Of a stretch of DNA of 64,000 bases, positions 9,739 through 22,971 are shown one piece after another (positions within the stretch are counted from its first letter, which is position 1; each line of letters opens with the position of its first letter). A program made the position numbers and the translations under genes. The DNA comes from Polytrichum commune (Eukaryota > Streptophyta > Polytrichopsida > Polytrichales > Polytrichaceae). The stretch lies in NCBI GenBank assembly GCA_950295325.1, contig OX485807.1:49630440-49694439 (forward strand), written 5' to 3'. The notes below the pieces were generated by a model that saw only the letters and a program-made list of their open reading frames with translations, searched no databases and had not been told where the DNA came from.

Positions 9739-11231
9739 GTAAGTTTGTGCAATGTTGTGGGATTTGCTGCCACGGTGGTTTGGGACTTCCAGCGTCATCG
9801 TCTGGTTTTTGCTTGACCTAATTAGGGTGAAATTTTAGCCTGAAGTATGTGATGCAAAATGGGAGACCATTCGATTGCATGAGTATTGAGAGTTTTGGTG
9901 AGTGTATATTTATTTCAATACTTTGATGCAATAGTTCCTTGTCTTTGCTTGACGATTATGTATGTATTCAGAAGATATAAAGGCCCTTCAAACTTCGAAA
10001 ATAATTTCAATTTCAAGAACCAGAAACGCTCTAAGACAGATTGGCTCCTTTATTTTGTGTGGGTGTCCTTATTGTCTCTCGTGGCAATTTTACTAAGAAG
10101 CTTAATCATCAACTGTTAGGCTTGAGAATGGATTTGATTTTCTTGAATCCATTTTAAGGGTAGTACAGGCAGGGCAGGATGAACATGGTCGGAAAGGTGT
10201 TGCAATGTAGGATGATGGGAGTGATATGTAATTTCATGTGACATTATTTGTGATTGTTCTGAGGATCTTGAACATGGTCTACAATCTCAAATTTCAATAT
10301 ATGGGATTAATGTGTTAATTCGAATATATGCGAGAAATGACCTGACTTTGGAGTTGGAATTCAGGTCCTAAATGAATCTGGGATCGAAATATCACTACAT
10401 TACCCCTTGCAAGATTTTGAAATCAATCTCATTGTACTTATTGCCTGGGTGTAAGGAAGGTTCTGTCACAATTGTCAAATTCCCTGTAGGTTCAACAGTT
10501 TTGAAATTAATACTTGTGCTATTGGTTGAAATTTACAATATCCAATCTTGAGTAATTTAATTTTTTATGTAAATTTGAAAAAGTTACTCCAATTTTAGTA
10601 CATTTGAGGGTTTAGTAGGCTCTACTGTTTTCCCTGTACAGTTGTTTTGTGACTATTTTCAGTGCGTTTAGAACTTAAATTTGGTCTCACTGTGATAAAA
10701 ATTACTCCTTAATTGATGACTGACAAGTGTGATGTATTGGATTATCACTATTTGGTTGAGAAAAAGCCATCAAAATCAATTAATCAGCACTCAATGGTGG
10801 GTAAGGGCTGTGCACTAGCATAAATCGAAAGTAATATGTATATTACTCGCAGCGTGACTTGTGGATGAAAACATGAAATGAGGAAATTTAATGGAAGTAC
10901 AAGGACAATTGTGATGGAAGTAGCTCCAATCCCCGCCTTTTCGTCTGTTTCCTGTTTTCGTTCATCTTGAAATCTTTCTAGTGGCATCAACCATATTTTT
11001 CACATTTAATCCTTCTCACATACTGAAGATGCTAATGTGATACTGATTGTGCGTTTGGGTTTGAGGCAGAAATAAGCTCTGGTTAGAAACAACCCAGTAA
11101 ATGTCAGAAAGAGGCAGTAGAGATTCAATGAGGGATATCAACGACAAGCAGGAGATGCTGTCTGGAAAGCAAAGAATATGTTTTTGTGCAGGAGTTTAAC
11201 GCACGAACGCCTGCTACACGGGGAAGGCCAA

Positions 11232-14200
11232 ATGGCAGTCTCACGTTTTTGGAGTAGCAGTATGCAGGGTATTTCGTCCGTGGTTTTGCCACGATTGCGA
11301 TTGTCCTATCAACTTAATCGACATTTTTGTAAGTTTCTTATCCACATGTTTGGCGGAGTCATGTGGTGATCTTGAAACATAATGTGTTGTGACTTATATG
11401 GTTGTAAAGACATAATCATCGAAGGATCAGTTGGGAAATTGAGGCATAGTTGAAGATAAATCACTCCTAAGATGAGTTGGTGCTGTATCAATCACATGTG
11501 TATATTGGTATGCTACCTGAATGTTCCATGTAATTGTGACCTACATAAATCATTATATGTAAATTTCAAATTATATCCCATTTGTAGCATGAGCAGTGTT
11601 CCCTTTGAAGGCATTGCAAATGCCACCATTGTTTCTTCCATCTTCTTTGTAAGAACTAATAATACAATATCATCGTGAAAAGGTCCAAATCACCTCAACA
11701 TCCGGAAATTCCTCCTTAAATTTCAATGTGTACAGTGCGACTAAGGTAGACCGGTGTTAACCAGTGTTTTTCCAAACCACTGAAATGTGGACACCTATAT
11801 TTGAGTGGTGTGTGGTTAGGTTTGGATATAAGAATAGGCATTCAACAGGCATGAAAAAAGACATAGTGTGTTTAAAAGAGATTGGACTACAGGCTTAAAA
11901 TATGTTAACCATTCTAGGCTCAATAGTCAACATAATTGGGGGGATCTATATGACCACTTAATAAGAATGAGAATCTTCACTTTGATAATGAATAAGATAC
12001 TCATAATTATGAGGAAAATGGCCACGGGCACGATTTGACTTTGCTAATCATCTTGCACTAATTGCATGTTTCATATCCCACAAGAAGTAGGTGCAGAGAG
12101 AAAAGTGTGCAATCAAGGCCCACTTACCTTAATGCGAATTCAAAAGACTGAAGCCTTTTTTAATAAAGCCCCGAGAATTCACTCTCAGTAACTACAATAG
12201 CCTCATAGGCTTGAGTCCTATTATGGAATTATTTAATAATACATCCTATAATTAATTTGTTCACACACCACATTTTGCGTATGCAGCAACAATGACGGCA
12301 TCCCGCATAAATGTGGCTTGTCAAGCCAAAGATGCTGGAAGCTCAGCAGGATTGGAGGAGCTGACTTCAGAGTCGAGCAAGAAAAAAGAGAGGTTGTCGA
12401 GAAAGGAACGGACTGCACTGGTTGAATCTTTTGTTCTCAAGTGAGTTGAACTTGGATTTCCAAGAAAAAATGTTCTACATCTGCATATGGACTTGGCTCT
12501 CAAACCCACTAGAATTTTTTTGCACTGTACTATTGTGGGAGTCACATAAGTAGTGTAGATGGGTAACGGTTTGTGTTTAGATGCTTAATGTCTGCCAGAG
12601 GTTACAGAATCTCCCTGCAAGCCTTTCTATGTTTAGAGGTGAGTAAATGCAATCAAAATGTATGACCTTAGATGCATGTAACGACAGTTCCAAGGGTTGA
12701 TGGTTGTAGTCTGCTTTTGTCGGTTCTATTTTTGAGAGAGGTGCATTGATAACAACTACAACCACAACTACTCTTAGTTGCCCAACTACGATACAAGGTG
12801 TAGTTGCGAGTAGTAGTTGCAATGGGTGTAGTTTTTCTTCCTTTGGATCTACTTTGTTTGTAGTTTCGATGTCGCTCAAGGGGAGGATTTGTAGGAGGCA
12901 ATCACTCTTAGCCAAACTTGCCACTAGAATCCTTAAATCATTTGTCTTTACTCCACAGATTGCACCAATTGGAGGAACCATAATTTAGGTCAAATCCACT
13001 TGCAACTACAACTACACCTTGTGTGTAAATGGTTTTGTTGTTGCTGTTGAGGTTGAAAGTGGGCCCCAACCACAACAACAGCCACTCGAGTAGTTGTGTG
13101 TAAATGCCTTATTCAGGAATTATGTGAGGAATTGTCTATTTGGAGATTCGCCTCTGATCCAGTCCCTGATTTCCACAGGCAAATGGATGCTCACTAAAAA
13201 TCATCCCATTTATCATACACATTATTCTATTTGGAGTATACATACCATAGAATACATATATTATATATATGTATTGATTCATAGGGAGATTTGACCTTGA
13301 CTCAAATACATACCATGTATATCTATCACCATTGTTACATATGACTTTATCCTCACTTTTTTCTTGAATAGGTTGTGCACTAAACATGGATTCAATATCT
13401 CCCAGTAAAATATTATTCTAATACTTGTTGTGATCCTACAGGCACATGGAGGCTCATCAAGGAGCATTCCCAAGCATGAAAGTTGTGCTCAAAGAGACAG
13501 GGGGGGCCAGGAATGTAGTTAAAGAAATTCTTTCTACTATGGAGGGTCAGTTTGCCAAAACAAAAAAGGTCACAGATTCTTTCGCCTCCGAAGATCTTCC
13601 ATGCGAAGTCCCTGTCTCTTCCTCTACCCATGACTTAGCCGCAACAGGTGAAATTATGTCCAGTTCTGAGAATTCTTCTTCGGACTCATCTAGTGAAGAA
13701 GAATCTGAGGATGAAACTGAAGGCGATGATAATTATCCAGGATTTGAGAGCAGAAGATTGTCAAAGGAGAAAACGGAAGTTGAAAGGAAACATGTAACAA
13801 TCACCAATGGACAAATGATTGGTTCCAGTCAAGGAGAAATTGAGACTCACAGTGGATTATGGTCGCGACTTTGTGGGATGGGAGCTAAAAAAACAGCAAA
13901 TCAAGGTTACGAACAGCAATCTGGAAACTTCAAGGACGCACGTGCTCAGACCGAACGTTTGTTGTCAAGAAGAGTACTCGACCAGCAATCTAGGCAAGAA
14001 ATAAATCCTGAAATTAGGGCTTCAAAAGAGAACAGATCTTCTACTATTGACTCTGTGGCCCTAGGTTACACTGACCCTACAAAAAGGCTTTTCAACCAGA
14101 ATCGCAACCAGAATGGGATTATGGTACCAAAAGATTCACCAGACAGGCATGGTTTGTTTGTTCGATATTTGTCCCCAAACGCCACAAGTGCAGACATGGT

Positions 14201-17191
14201 GGAGGCTTTTGCTGATTGTGGGGAAATTGTGAGGGCTCAGGCGATCAAGGGACGGTCCACTTCAATGTACACATATGGATTTGTGGATTTCAAGGTTTGT
14301 TCTTTCTAGGTCTGGTAAATTGGATCTACCTCTGAGATGTTGCCAATGTGGCTATGTGGCCATGCTGATCCATGTTGATCGTGCCAAGGAAAGTTGTGAA
14401 GTCAGGTATGACCTTTTATAGAGTTACCCTTAAAGTTTCTTAAAATTTCATGTTTTGGTAGGGAGGTTCACCCCACTTTTGACAATTTATAATGTTTGAG
14501 GAGTGTTCCAGTGGCATCGGAACCCCGAGTTTTAGTGAATTGATGCGGAGGTGTCTGACTTTGGCCAAGAGACGGTTATATAAAAATGAACTCCTTTTAA
14601 GGAAACTTTCCAGAGCACCATTTCACCAGAATTGGGGGTTCCAAGACCACTTGAGCACTCCACAAACACTATAAATTGTTGTAAAATGGGGCGAAAATTC
14701 CCTGCCAAAACATGAGTTTTTGAGAAATTTTAAAGATAACCTCATTACATAGCAGCCATAATAAAAGGTCACACCAGATTTTTGAGAGGTTCACTTGCTT
14801 TTAGATGTGTAGGTAAAAAGATTGGCAGAATAGGTTGGATCATAATGGTAAAAAACATTCTTGTTGTCTAAGCCTTCTTTTGTGTCTGAAGATGCATTTG
14901 AACATGTCACATGACCGCTTACCATGTCATTTTTTTGCAGACTATTGAAGGCTTACAGAAAGCACTAGACAAAGAGAATGTGTATATCAAAGGAACAAGG
15001 ATACAGAAAGAGCCAAGCTCAAGTGCTCGTAGGGTAGTCGAAAAATCGTTGAGAGCCAATAGTTGGGCAACAGACCTTCACTCTTCAGCAATGGAATTAA
15101 GTACGAATAGTTTGGTGGGCACATCCAAAATTGATTCAACCATAACAAGTGGGTGTAAGGTTGCCGTGGGGGGAATACCAATGCACACATCCTTACTGGA
15201 CGTACAGAGAGCTTTATCTAAGTATGGAGAAATTATTTTAACGACAATGAAACAAGATGATTCAGGATCATATACTGCATACCTGGAGTTCAAGGTAACA
15301 AAGTTTTGCGGGTTTTATTTACTTCTGAAGTTCCTGTTGGTCACAACTGGAGTTAAGGTAGACCGGTGTTAATCCAACACCCCAAATGTGGACATCTATA
15401 TTTGAGTGGTGTGTGGTTAGGTGTGGATCTAAGAATGGACACCACAAAGGCATCATGTGTTTAAAAGAGATTGGAGTAAGTGCTCAAAATATGTTAATCA
15501 TTCTAGGCTCAATAGTCAACATAGTTGGGGGGACTTATATGACCATTTAATGAGCATGAGAATCTTCACTGTGATAGTGAAGATGATATTCATACGAGCT
15601 CTTAAAATTATGAGGGAAATGGCTACAGGCAGGATTTGGATTTGCTAATAATCTTGCACTAATTGCATATTTCATATTCTACAAGAAGTGGGTGGAGAGA
15701 AGAGTGTCCTATTAAGGCCCAATTACTGTATGTGGGATGGCCTAGCAGATATCAAAAGAACTCCATGGTTGTGTGGTCTAGCAGATTATTTTATTTTTAT
15801 TTCATTTTATGTTCTGTTAATAATCTGATTCATTGCCTTGCAGAGAGGCGATGCAAGAGAGAAAGCTTTATCTGAGGGATCAGTACAACTAAATGGGGTT
15901 CAATACTCAATTTTAAGAGATGATCCTGTGAAGACCTCAGTGGTTCGTGTGAGCAATGTCAGTTCAGAGCACAGTATTGACCAAATTAGAGCAACATGCA
16001 TGCTTTTTGGGCAGGTTGAGAAAGTTATAATTCGCTGTAATGGTGCAGTTGATGTTCACTTTCAATCGTCAGAGGCAGACAATTTCCCCAGAATTTTGAG
16101 CAGGTAATTTATCTAACAGTGTGCCCTTCTAAGATTTCTGTGCAAGACCAGTACATTTTCTCCTTGTGAGGCTACTCGATCACTTAGAGCTAAATTTTTG
16201 ATATATTCTATGAAATCATTTACAGCTTTTATAATACCAATGAACATTAAAGCACATAAGCAATTTGTTACCATTTTGTGGACATTGTGACATCCTAACT
16301 TGAGTGATCAAACCAAGTTCTAGAAAGGTTGTTTTTGAGAAATTAAATCACTCGATGCCCTGGGATCTTGAGGGGCTGGTTGTAAGTTGTTCATGATTAG
16401 TTTTATGTCCCATTAGCCTTTTCTGCGTCCGGTACTTCAATCAATTTCGTTTCATTTCATTTCACTAGGCATATTAGAGTTATTTTTTAAATCAATGGGA
16501 CTTTTTGTCAGGAGTTGGGCCCCTATGATTTTCCAGTGGTTGTTTTGCATACAAAATCAAGAATTTCTTTCCATTTGTGGCGCATGCGCGGATGTAGTGT
16601 TTGAGAATAAATGAAGAGCAACTTATGTCGGTTCAGTGAGGGCTAAACTTGTTTTGCACCTCTTGGCATGCCAAAATTAGTTTCCCCCTTGCTGAATTCA
16701 TGTAGAATGTTCTTGGTTCAAACCTCCACACTATCTCCAACCATGCACAGAAAGCTTATCAAACATGGAAGGTCTTTTATGCAAACTAACGTACTCCTGG
16801 CCAATTTAAAGTCACGTTGAGTTAGCAGATAACTCTAATGGCTTATTAGAAGGGACTTAGTTTCTAGAATTTTTGTGTCTCCTTTAAAATTTTGAATACT
16901 TATGTTGTTATATATTGCAGACTTAACAACTTGAATATGGAGGGGCAGCATTGGCAAGCACAACCAGCTTTTTGCCTACTGAGTGGTTCTTCTGATGCAG
17001 TTTTAAGAACAAGGGATGGTCAAGAATGGGTTCAACTTGAAACTGAGAGAATGCTCAATAAAGTTGATACCTCGCTTAAGAAGTTAGTTGTTGACATTGA
17101 AGACTTACAAGAGCTGGTCAAGGTTAACTCGAAATCTATCACTGCACAGAAGATCAATGAGACCATATCTGGTACATCCGCATTTTTCTAA
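11232..17191 (+). CDS. Organelle-targeted protein with three RRM domains
   Basis: Coding exons 11232-11328, 12287-12440, 13442-14294, 14941-15294, 15844-16103 and 16921-17191 sum to 1989 nt with every phase closing: 662 residues. Residues 1-40 lack acids, are rich in Ser, Arg and Leu and pass through 'RHFST', typical of a mitochondrial or plastid presequence. Residues about 64-126 ('RLSRKERTALVESFV', 'HQGAFPSMKVVLKETGG', 'VVKEIL') match a conserved plant N-terminal domain seen in proteins labelled DNA-binding, such as Arabidopsis AT3G52170 by memory. Residues 156-181 are Ser/Glu/Asp-rich. RRM1 starts near 322, RRM2 near 440 and RRM3 near 519; introns cut RRM1 and RRM2 after 'VDFK' and 'LEFK'. 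The RNP1 aromatic residues are only partly kept. A possible donor at 17170 means a further 3' exon cannot be excluded. Confidence 0.82.
11743..12130 (+). mobile_element. Non-autonomous TIR element, AAGGTA family, copy 1
   Basis: A 388-bp element starting AAGGTAGACCGG and ending TTACCTT, so the short terminal inverted repeat is AAGGTA. It matches 15355-15730 along its whole length in the same orientation, and a minus-strand copy near 60.7-61.0 kb. It lies in the first coding intron of the RRM gene. There is no coding capacity. Confidence 0.75.
12441..13441 (+). other. Second coding intron of the RRM gene
   Basis: A 1001-nt intron. Between about 12750 and 13100 it carries many direct and inverted copies of 'gtagttg/caactac', probably a decayed MITE. 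Near 13250-13275 there is a TA-rich stretch. No gene was seen. Confidence 0.6.
15355..15730 (+). mobile_element. Non-autonomous TIR element, AAGGTA family, copy 2
   Basis: About 376 bp in the intron between the second and third RRM-coding exons. It is collinear with copy 1: 'gtagaccggtgttaa', 'ctatatttgagtggtgtg', 'ctaggctcaatagtcaacat' and 'cttgcactaattgcat' occur in the same order. The right terminus is degraded (TACTGTA). Confidence 0.75.
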
Positions 17192-18000
17192 AGTACTTTG
17201 GGTCCATATTTACCTCTGTTAGCCAAGGGAAGCTTTGTTAGGAATAGGAAATTTCAATTGCTTGTTGTGATACTTAGATGATTTTTTTATCCATTGGTTT
17301 CATCTCCAAGTAACTAGTCCAGATTAGCAAACCTCCTTGGTCAGGAAAGAGAACCAGACCCCGTACCATTCACCGAGATTTAACTTACTGTAGTTAGGGG
17401 TTTATTTTTTTACCTCAGCAATGTCTCCTTTCTGAAGAAGGAAAGTGAGTAGAGTCAAAAAAATCAGAGTCAGAATGTTAACCTGAGTTTCTTCACCTTT
17501 GCTGGATATTTGTGGACAAAGAAGATATGTTGATCTGCACATACCCTTTTTTATTATTGTTTAGTGTATTAGGGAATTGGCGTCTTCAGACATAGGAAAA
17601 ACATGTGCTTAGTATATAGCACTCAATTTTGGAAGAGTAGGGACTTGGGAGATGTGGTTGTGCACATCCAACACCAAGCTTGTACTAGTCAAAATAGTGG
17701 CATTTTCTAAGTTAACCTTTCACTTGTTTGCCATTCTGAAGTTTGAACCTGCTGCCTTCTGTGCTTTTTATGAGTCTCTCTATCTTGGGGATTTTTTTAC
17801 TAGAAGACAGATTCATGCAAGTAGAGGTGTAATTTTAGTGTGTTAAGGAGCTGGCAACTTCAGTCATACACAAGCATCCTGTGCATAGTATACAACGCTC
17901 AATTTTGGGAGACATGCAGTGTAGGGCTTTGTTCGGGAGGGTCTTAAATTGTATTAGTATGATTAGGCATCTTGGGTCTACATGTCTAGAGAGTTGGTGG
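17192..18000. other. 3' flank of the RRM gene with a short duplication
   Basis: No gene is recognised. Blocks at about 17560-17650 and 17834-17925 are diverged copies of each other ('cttcagacata.' / 'cttcagtcata.', 'gt.cttagtatat..c.ctcaattttgg' / 'gt.catagtatac..cgctcaattttgg'). Confidence 0.5.
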
Positions 18001-18529
18001 GGGTTGGGTTGAGGGCTATTATGAATGTGTATGGTTGGTAGTGTAGTGAGTATTTCAAGAAATGACTGTCAACAGAGGACCAGAATTTTCAGGAGCCAGA
18101 ATGCGTGCCAGTTACATATGACCAGGTGGAGTTGCACAAGTGGGAAACCCTTGTTATGGTTGGTTGGGGTGTTTTGTGATATATAAGGTTCATATAGTTA
18201 TTTGAGGTGTAGATAGTGGGTTTGAGTCTTAAGGTGTTTGGCGTGACGTATTCCTTTTGTTTATGTGTATACTTCTTTGGAAGGTTGTTGAGGATTTGTG
18301 TGGGCCCAGGTTGGGTAGTATATTCCCTCCCAAGAGTATGGAGGTCTGAAGTGTATGTTATGATTTTGGTGGTTTTTGGGTGTTTGTTGGATGTCTTTAT
18401 TTGTGGTCTAGATGGTTAGTGAGGTTATGTTAATTTGAAGTATGTTGATGTTTTCTTGATTTAGTGTTTGTGGTGAGGGTTGTTGATGGGAGATTGAAGG
18501 TGTGTGTATGAATGGGTTTGTTGTGATGT

Positions 18530-20110
18530 GTCATGCGTGTGTTTTATTGTGATCAATGGTGGTTTGCTTTGTGGGGTGGTGTGGTTTGAGTTTTTTTATG
18601 GCAAGTTGGGTTTGGAGTTGTGTTAGGTGATTATTTTGTTGGTAGTGGGCATGAGGTTTAGTAGCATAAGTAGGATTAGTAATTTTTTTTGGTTTATTGG
18701 GTGCTGTTTCGGTGGGCGACTTTGTGTTCTGATTTTGAGATCCGTCTTCATTATGTGACTTTGTGGTGTGGTTTTTGTCATAGGAAGGGGTCGGTTGGTG
18801 GTAAATTATGTGGAAACATTTGGGAAGATAATAAAAATCCAAAGTAGGAGCTTGTACTCTCTATTGAAGATAAAGTATATTAAACAAATCATAAACACAA
18901 GTAGCCATTGCAAAATATTCACAGATTTCCTATTCATTGAAATTGTTGAAGTCTTGGTTGAAGCTTTGTGGAGGATTGCCATTGAATATTGGTGGTGCTT
19001 GAAGTTATAGAGGCATGCGTTAGGAGCGTTGGTCAAAGATGAATTCGGTGCTTGCAGAGGAAAAGGTGTAGGAAGCCTTTGGAAGAGCTTTGGGAGGTTG
19101 GATGCCCATCCTTGGATGATTCCATACATACGGATGTTTGAGTCTTGGAATTCTTTCACTATAGATCTGATGAATGTTTGGATGTGGAAACTTGATTGTA
19201 GAGTATTGTTGTGGTTGCCTTGGTCCTAAAACCACAACACCATGTGAGTGTTGATGGTGGTGGTTAGCATGCCAAGATCTCATGAATCTTCACTTCAAGC
19301 TCTTTCATGGATTTTATGGGTTGTTGTTTTGAGACGAGTGAGTTGGTGTCGGTGACATTACTCAAGGCTTGCATTTTCTTTGCTATTGCCTCTTGAACGG
19401 GATTAATATTTCCATGGTGTGATTTGAAGTCCATCCTTGTCCTCAGTATTCAAGTGAATTTGTGGAGCTACCCTATGTACACCATGGCGTTGAGGCATTG
19501 TATATGACACCGATCCAATTGTTTATCAGCTCCTTGGTTGGTGTTGTTGAAGCTCACTCCAACTATGTTGTTTGCTTCAAAGATTTACTTAAGGTTTGTG
19601 TCTCCTTTTGTGGAAGGTTGTTGGCAATTAGTGTCGTATTAATCTTCAATTCCAATGGATTATCAGTGTCTTGGTCTCTCGTGATGTTAATTCGGAGCCT
19701 CTCATGATTGTATGCAAGTATATCCTTGCGTACGGCATCTCGTGTTTTTTCTGTTGTCATAGTGAGGAATGCAAAGTCCTTGTCGAACTCCAGCTTAGAG
19801 AGGCCCATAAACTCATGTTGCTTCCCTTCATAGTAACTCTTGAAGACAAATGTCTTATAGATGCTAGATACATGATTGTTGCAAAGTGTTTCGCCTTTGA
19901 GGTGTACTTTAAGGTTGTGTGCTCTCATGATAAGTATTTTTTTTTCTTTCCTTTACCTTGCATATCACCAATTAGCAAATGCTTCATGTCCATGGCGAAT
20001 GCTTGTTCTCCATAGAGAAGTGCTAAGATCTCCCTTGCCGGATTCGTAAGGTGGAGTTTGATGAAGCCCAGCCAATTATTGGTAACCCCATTCAAAGCCT
20101 ATGCCAAGTG
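18530..20110 (-). mobile_element. Decayed LINE, ORF1 region
   Basis: On the minus strand, 20110 to about 19880 encodes a segment with 'WLGFIKLHL', 'PAREILALLYGEQAFAMDM' that resembles the ORF1 RNA-binding region of plant LINEs and the plus-strand LINE segment near 22020-22110 ('VAKVHLLIP', 'LLKGRRLFMLQL'). It continues through broken frames into an A/C-rich (on this strand) low-complexity tail near 18530-18840. Several stops and frameshifts interrupt it. Endonuclease and reverse transcriptase were not found. Confidence 0.45.
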
Positions 20111-21479
20111 GATTTGCGCATGTTGATTCGAGACAGATATCCATGCTTCAAAGTCTCTCAAAGCATGTTACTCATATTTCATATCTACTAATGTTTTTGA
20201 AGCTGGAGGCTCGTCAACATTGTTTTGGGGACAAAATTGTGTCAGAATGGAGAGCAAGTAAGCACAGTGCGCCGATGGGGAAGAGGCTTGAGATTGTTTG
20301 TGAGATTAGATGCATGTAGAGTAATGCTAAGCAAATCGCTAGGAGTGAACCACGAAATGAACATTGCATGCTAGATTGACCAAATTTGGCAAAGTTTTTT
20401 TCATATCCAGATCTGAACTTAACACCCCAAATCTGGATGCTTGGTCTTGGAAGTATGTGAAGTGGAAATTGCACTGTGGATTACTGAAGCAATTGGGAGT
20501 AAGTGCTAAGAATCACACATGGTCACAACCCAGGTAGTTTGCACAAAATAGATCATCCAAACCTCAAAGCCACCCCCTAGTTGCCCCCGCATATAAAATT
20601 GAAAGGACACCAACAGAAGCATCACCCCGGCAACAACTTCATTACACCCACACTCACGGCAACCAAGACAAACAAAGTTGTCCTCTAATCATCCCTTTCA
20701 TTTCTACAAATGTTGCATTTGTTTTGAATATGCTTACAATCCTTGTTTATTTTGGATCCAGTAATATGCAATGCTATAACCCTAACACTACAGTACTAAA
20801 CTTGCACCGAGAATTAGATTGTTATGTCCACAAATGCTGCCTTGTGGAGATCCTCATGCAAACCGAACTCCAAGGCAACACCAAGCCAAACTTGGGCCAC
20901 CGCACCAATTACACATAGAGGTAAGCTCCTAGACCTCTTCCTTTACATTCTCATTTCCCTTTCGACTAAGTAAACCAAAACAAAACCTTAATACAACAAA
21001 CTCCTCATTTACTCCACTCTTCACCATACCTGCCATGCTAACCCACAGAACTCCACATTCAACACTCAACAAACAAAAACTACACATGACAGAATCGTTT
21101 GCGTTTGCATCAGTTGTTACTCGGAAGGTTAAATTTCTTAAGAAAATTTACAAAACTACAACACTCACCTTCCTAGAGTACCTATTGAGATATTGCATGT
21201 TGTTAAAATTCACACCTCACAAAGCATTAAGCCTACTAGGGTCTAAGAGAGGAATAACCATTAAACTACATGACAAATCAACATTAATAAACACAACAAC
21301 TAACCCTAATAACACTACATTTGCAAGGCTGGGTAGTATGTGCACTGGTGAAACACAAGAAAACACGGGCCTGCTAGGACATTCGGTAAGCAGAGCTATA
21401 CTCCTAGAGACAACATCGAGGTGGACAACAATTTGCCACCGGGGACGATTATGGAGGTACACCAAGTGATCTCACTAAA
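20111..21479. other. Region between two oppositely oriented LINEs
   Basis: The two LINE copies diverge from here, so the 5' untranslated parts of both probably lie in this interval. It is C/A-rich from about 20500. No gene was recognised. Confidence 0.35.
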
Positions 21480-21884
21480 GAGGACCACCCCAGATGGAAC
21501 TGTCCAGACCAGCAACAAGAGACCGAGTGAGCCCCAACACCGAATCTTAATCCCTACAATACACATGCCCAAGCTTTAGATGGGCTTCAATGAAATGGAG
21601 CAACTTGCTATAGATGGAAATATGCTCATATGCACAATGGATGGATCACTGCAGGACTTAATAGTTTAAGGCTATAGGGAAAGCGAGGCTTGGAAGTTGT
21701 TTTGTAGAAGAAGTTGTCTATCCAAGAGTCCCCCAAATGTTGTGACCTTCATCACAAGACCCCATAGTGTTAATTCAACACTTCAACATCACGCAAATTC
21801 CATCATAAGTGGAAGTAAACCCCACTACATGACTCTCTCTGGACTTCCAAATTACCCTACACTTAAAGCAACCACGCAAGGCAT

Positions 21885-22971
21885 TTGAACACGATCACAT
21901 GCTGGACGTCACCACATGAAGATTCAAAGACAAGAAGATTCAAAGAAATGGGGATTCCGCTAGGCAAGGACCTGAGATACCTTATTGCGGTAAAGTGCAA
22001 GAACAATGAAAGCAAAGATGGGCCTTGCTTATGGGTCGCCAAGGTCCACCTACTAATCCCAGCCATAGACGTCATTGATCTTCTTAAAGGACGAAGACTC
22101 TTCATGCTACAACTCAACAACACAACTCACCTAGCCAAAATCGCCAAAGGTTTAAATTCTGTGGCAAAATGAAACCTGGTGTCCGTCAAATTTCAAAGCG
22201 AAACCTTGAGACATATCGGAGCCCACACGCCATTCCGTGACATCCTAGAGGACAGCGTCCTCCGAAAGTTGGACTTCGAAAGTTGGTGATAAACAACCTC
22301 CCACCAACAATGTCCATTTCCACAATCACAGCAACCCTATGGAACACATGGCTGCAGACAAGATAAGTGACCTCTTCTTCCACAATGCAGACATAGACAA
22401 ACACTCTGGAAAAGCTCATATATACAAAAAATATTTAGACAAGAACGTTTTACTCCATGGCAAGGACGTGGAATTCACGCCACATCCAAGAAGCCTCACA
22501 GGAGAGGCCCCGCCATCACAGGACACCATTGCCCAGTTCAACAACGAAGCCCTTCTAACCATACCCACGCCACCTCATGCTGCCCACGTCATAGCTGCAT
22601 CTAACATGCTTGAAACACTCACCAAACGAGAAATCTCGGCCATCGTCGACTTCAAACTAGAGAAAGGCAACAAGAAACTTACAGCCACCATACAAAAGGA
22701 GCTCTTCTCAATTAAGGAAAACACCATCGGCAAGGAAGAAGCACCCACACTCCTTGAAACAGAAATTGAAATCAACAATGAAAACTCAAAGCTGGAGAGA
22801 GAGGGAGAATTGCTTTCCTTGAAAGAGACGACGGTTGTAGAATCAAATGCAGACACACTGAAGCTTCATGACCCCCTCGAGAGATGGAACAGATTCAAAA
22901 ATCACTCACAAGAGCCCTGGAAGGACTCCAGAAAATCACATGCTGCACCAAGCCCACATGAGTGCAACTGA
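21885..22971 (+). pseudogene. LINE ORF1 remnant
   Basis: The first part (21885-22172) contains 'VAKVHLLIPAIDVIDLLKG' and resembles the RNA-binding core of plant LINE ORF1. After a frame change, 22339-22971 continues for 210 residues and is rich in Lys, Glu and Thr, with a probable coiled coil around its residues 95-165 ('LEKGNKKLTATIQKELFSI', 'ETEIEINNENSKLEREGEL'). This fits an RNA-binding and self-associating ORF1 protein. It is broken by at least one frameshift. Confidence 0.5.

Noticed and set aside
12577-13294. Several open frames in the second intron of the RRM gene
   Set aside because: They come from 'gtagttg' type repeats and lie between well-supported splice sites.
18531-18842. 103-residue minus-strand frame rich in His, Lys, Thr and Asn
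   Set aside because: Low complexity caused by A/C-rich LINE sequence; treated as part of the LINE relic, not as a gene.
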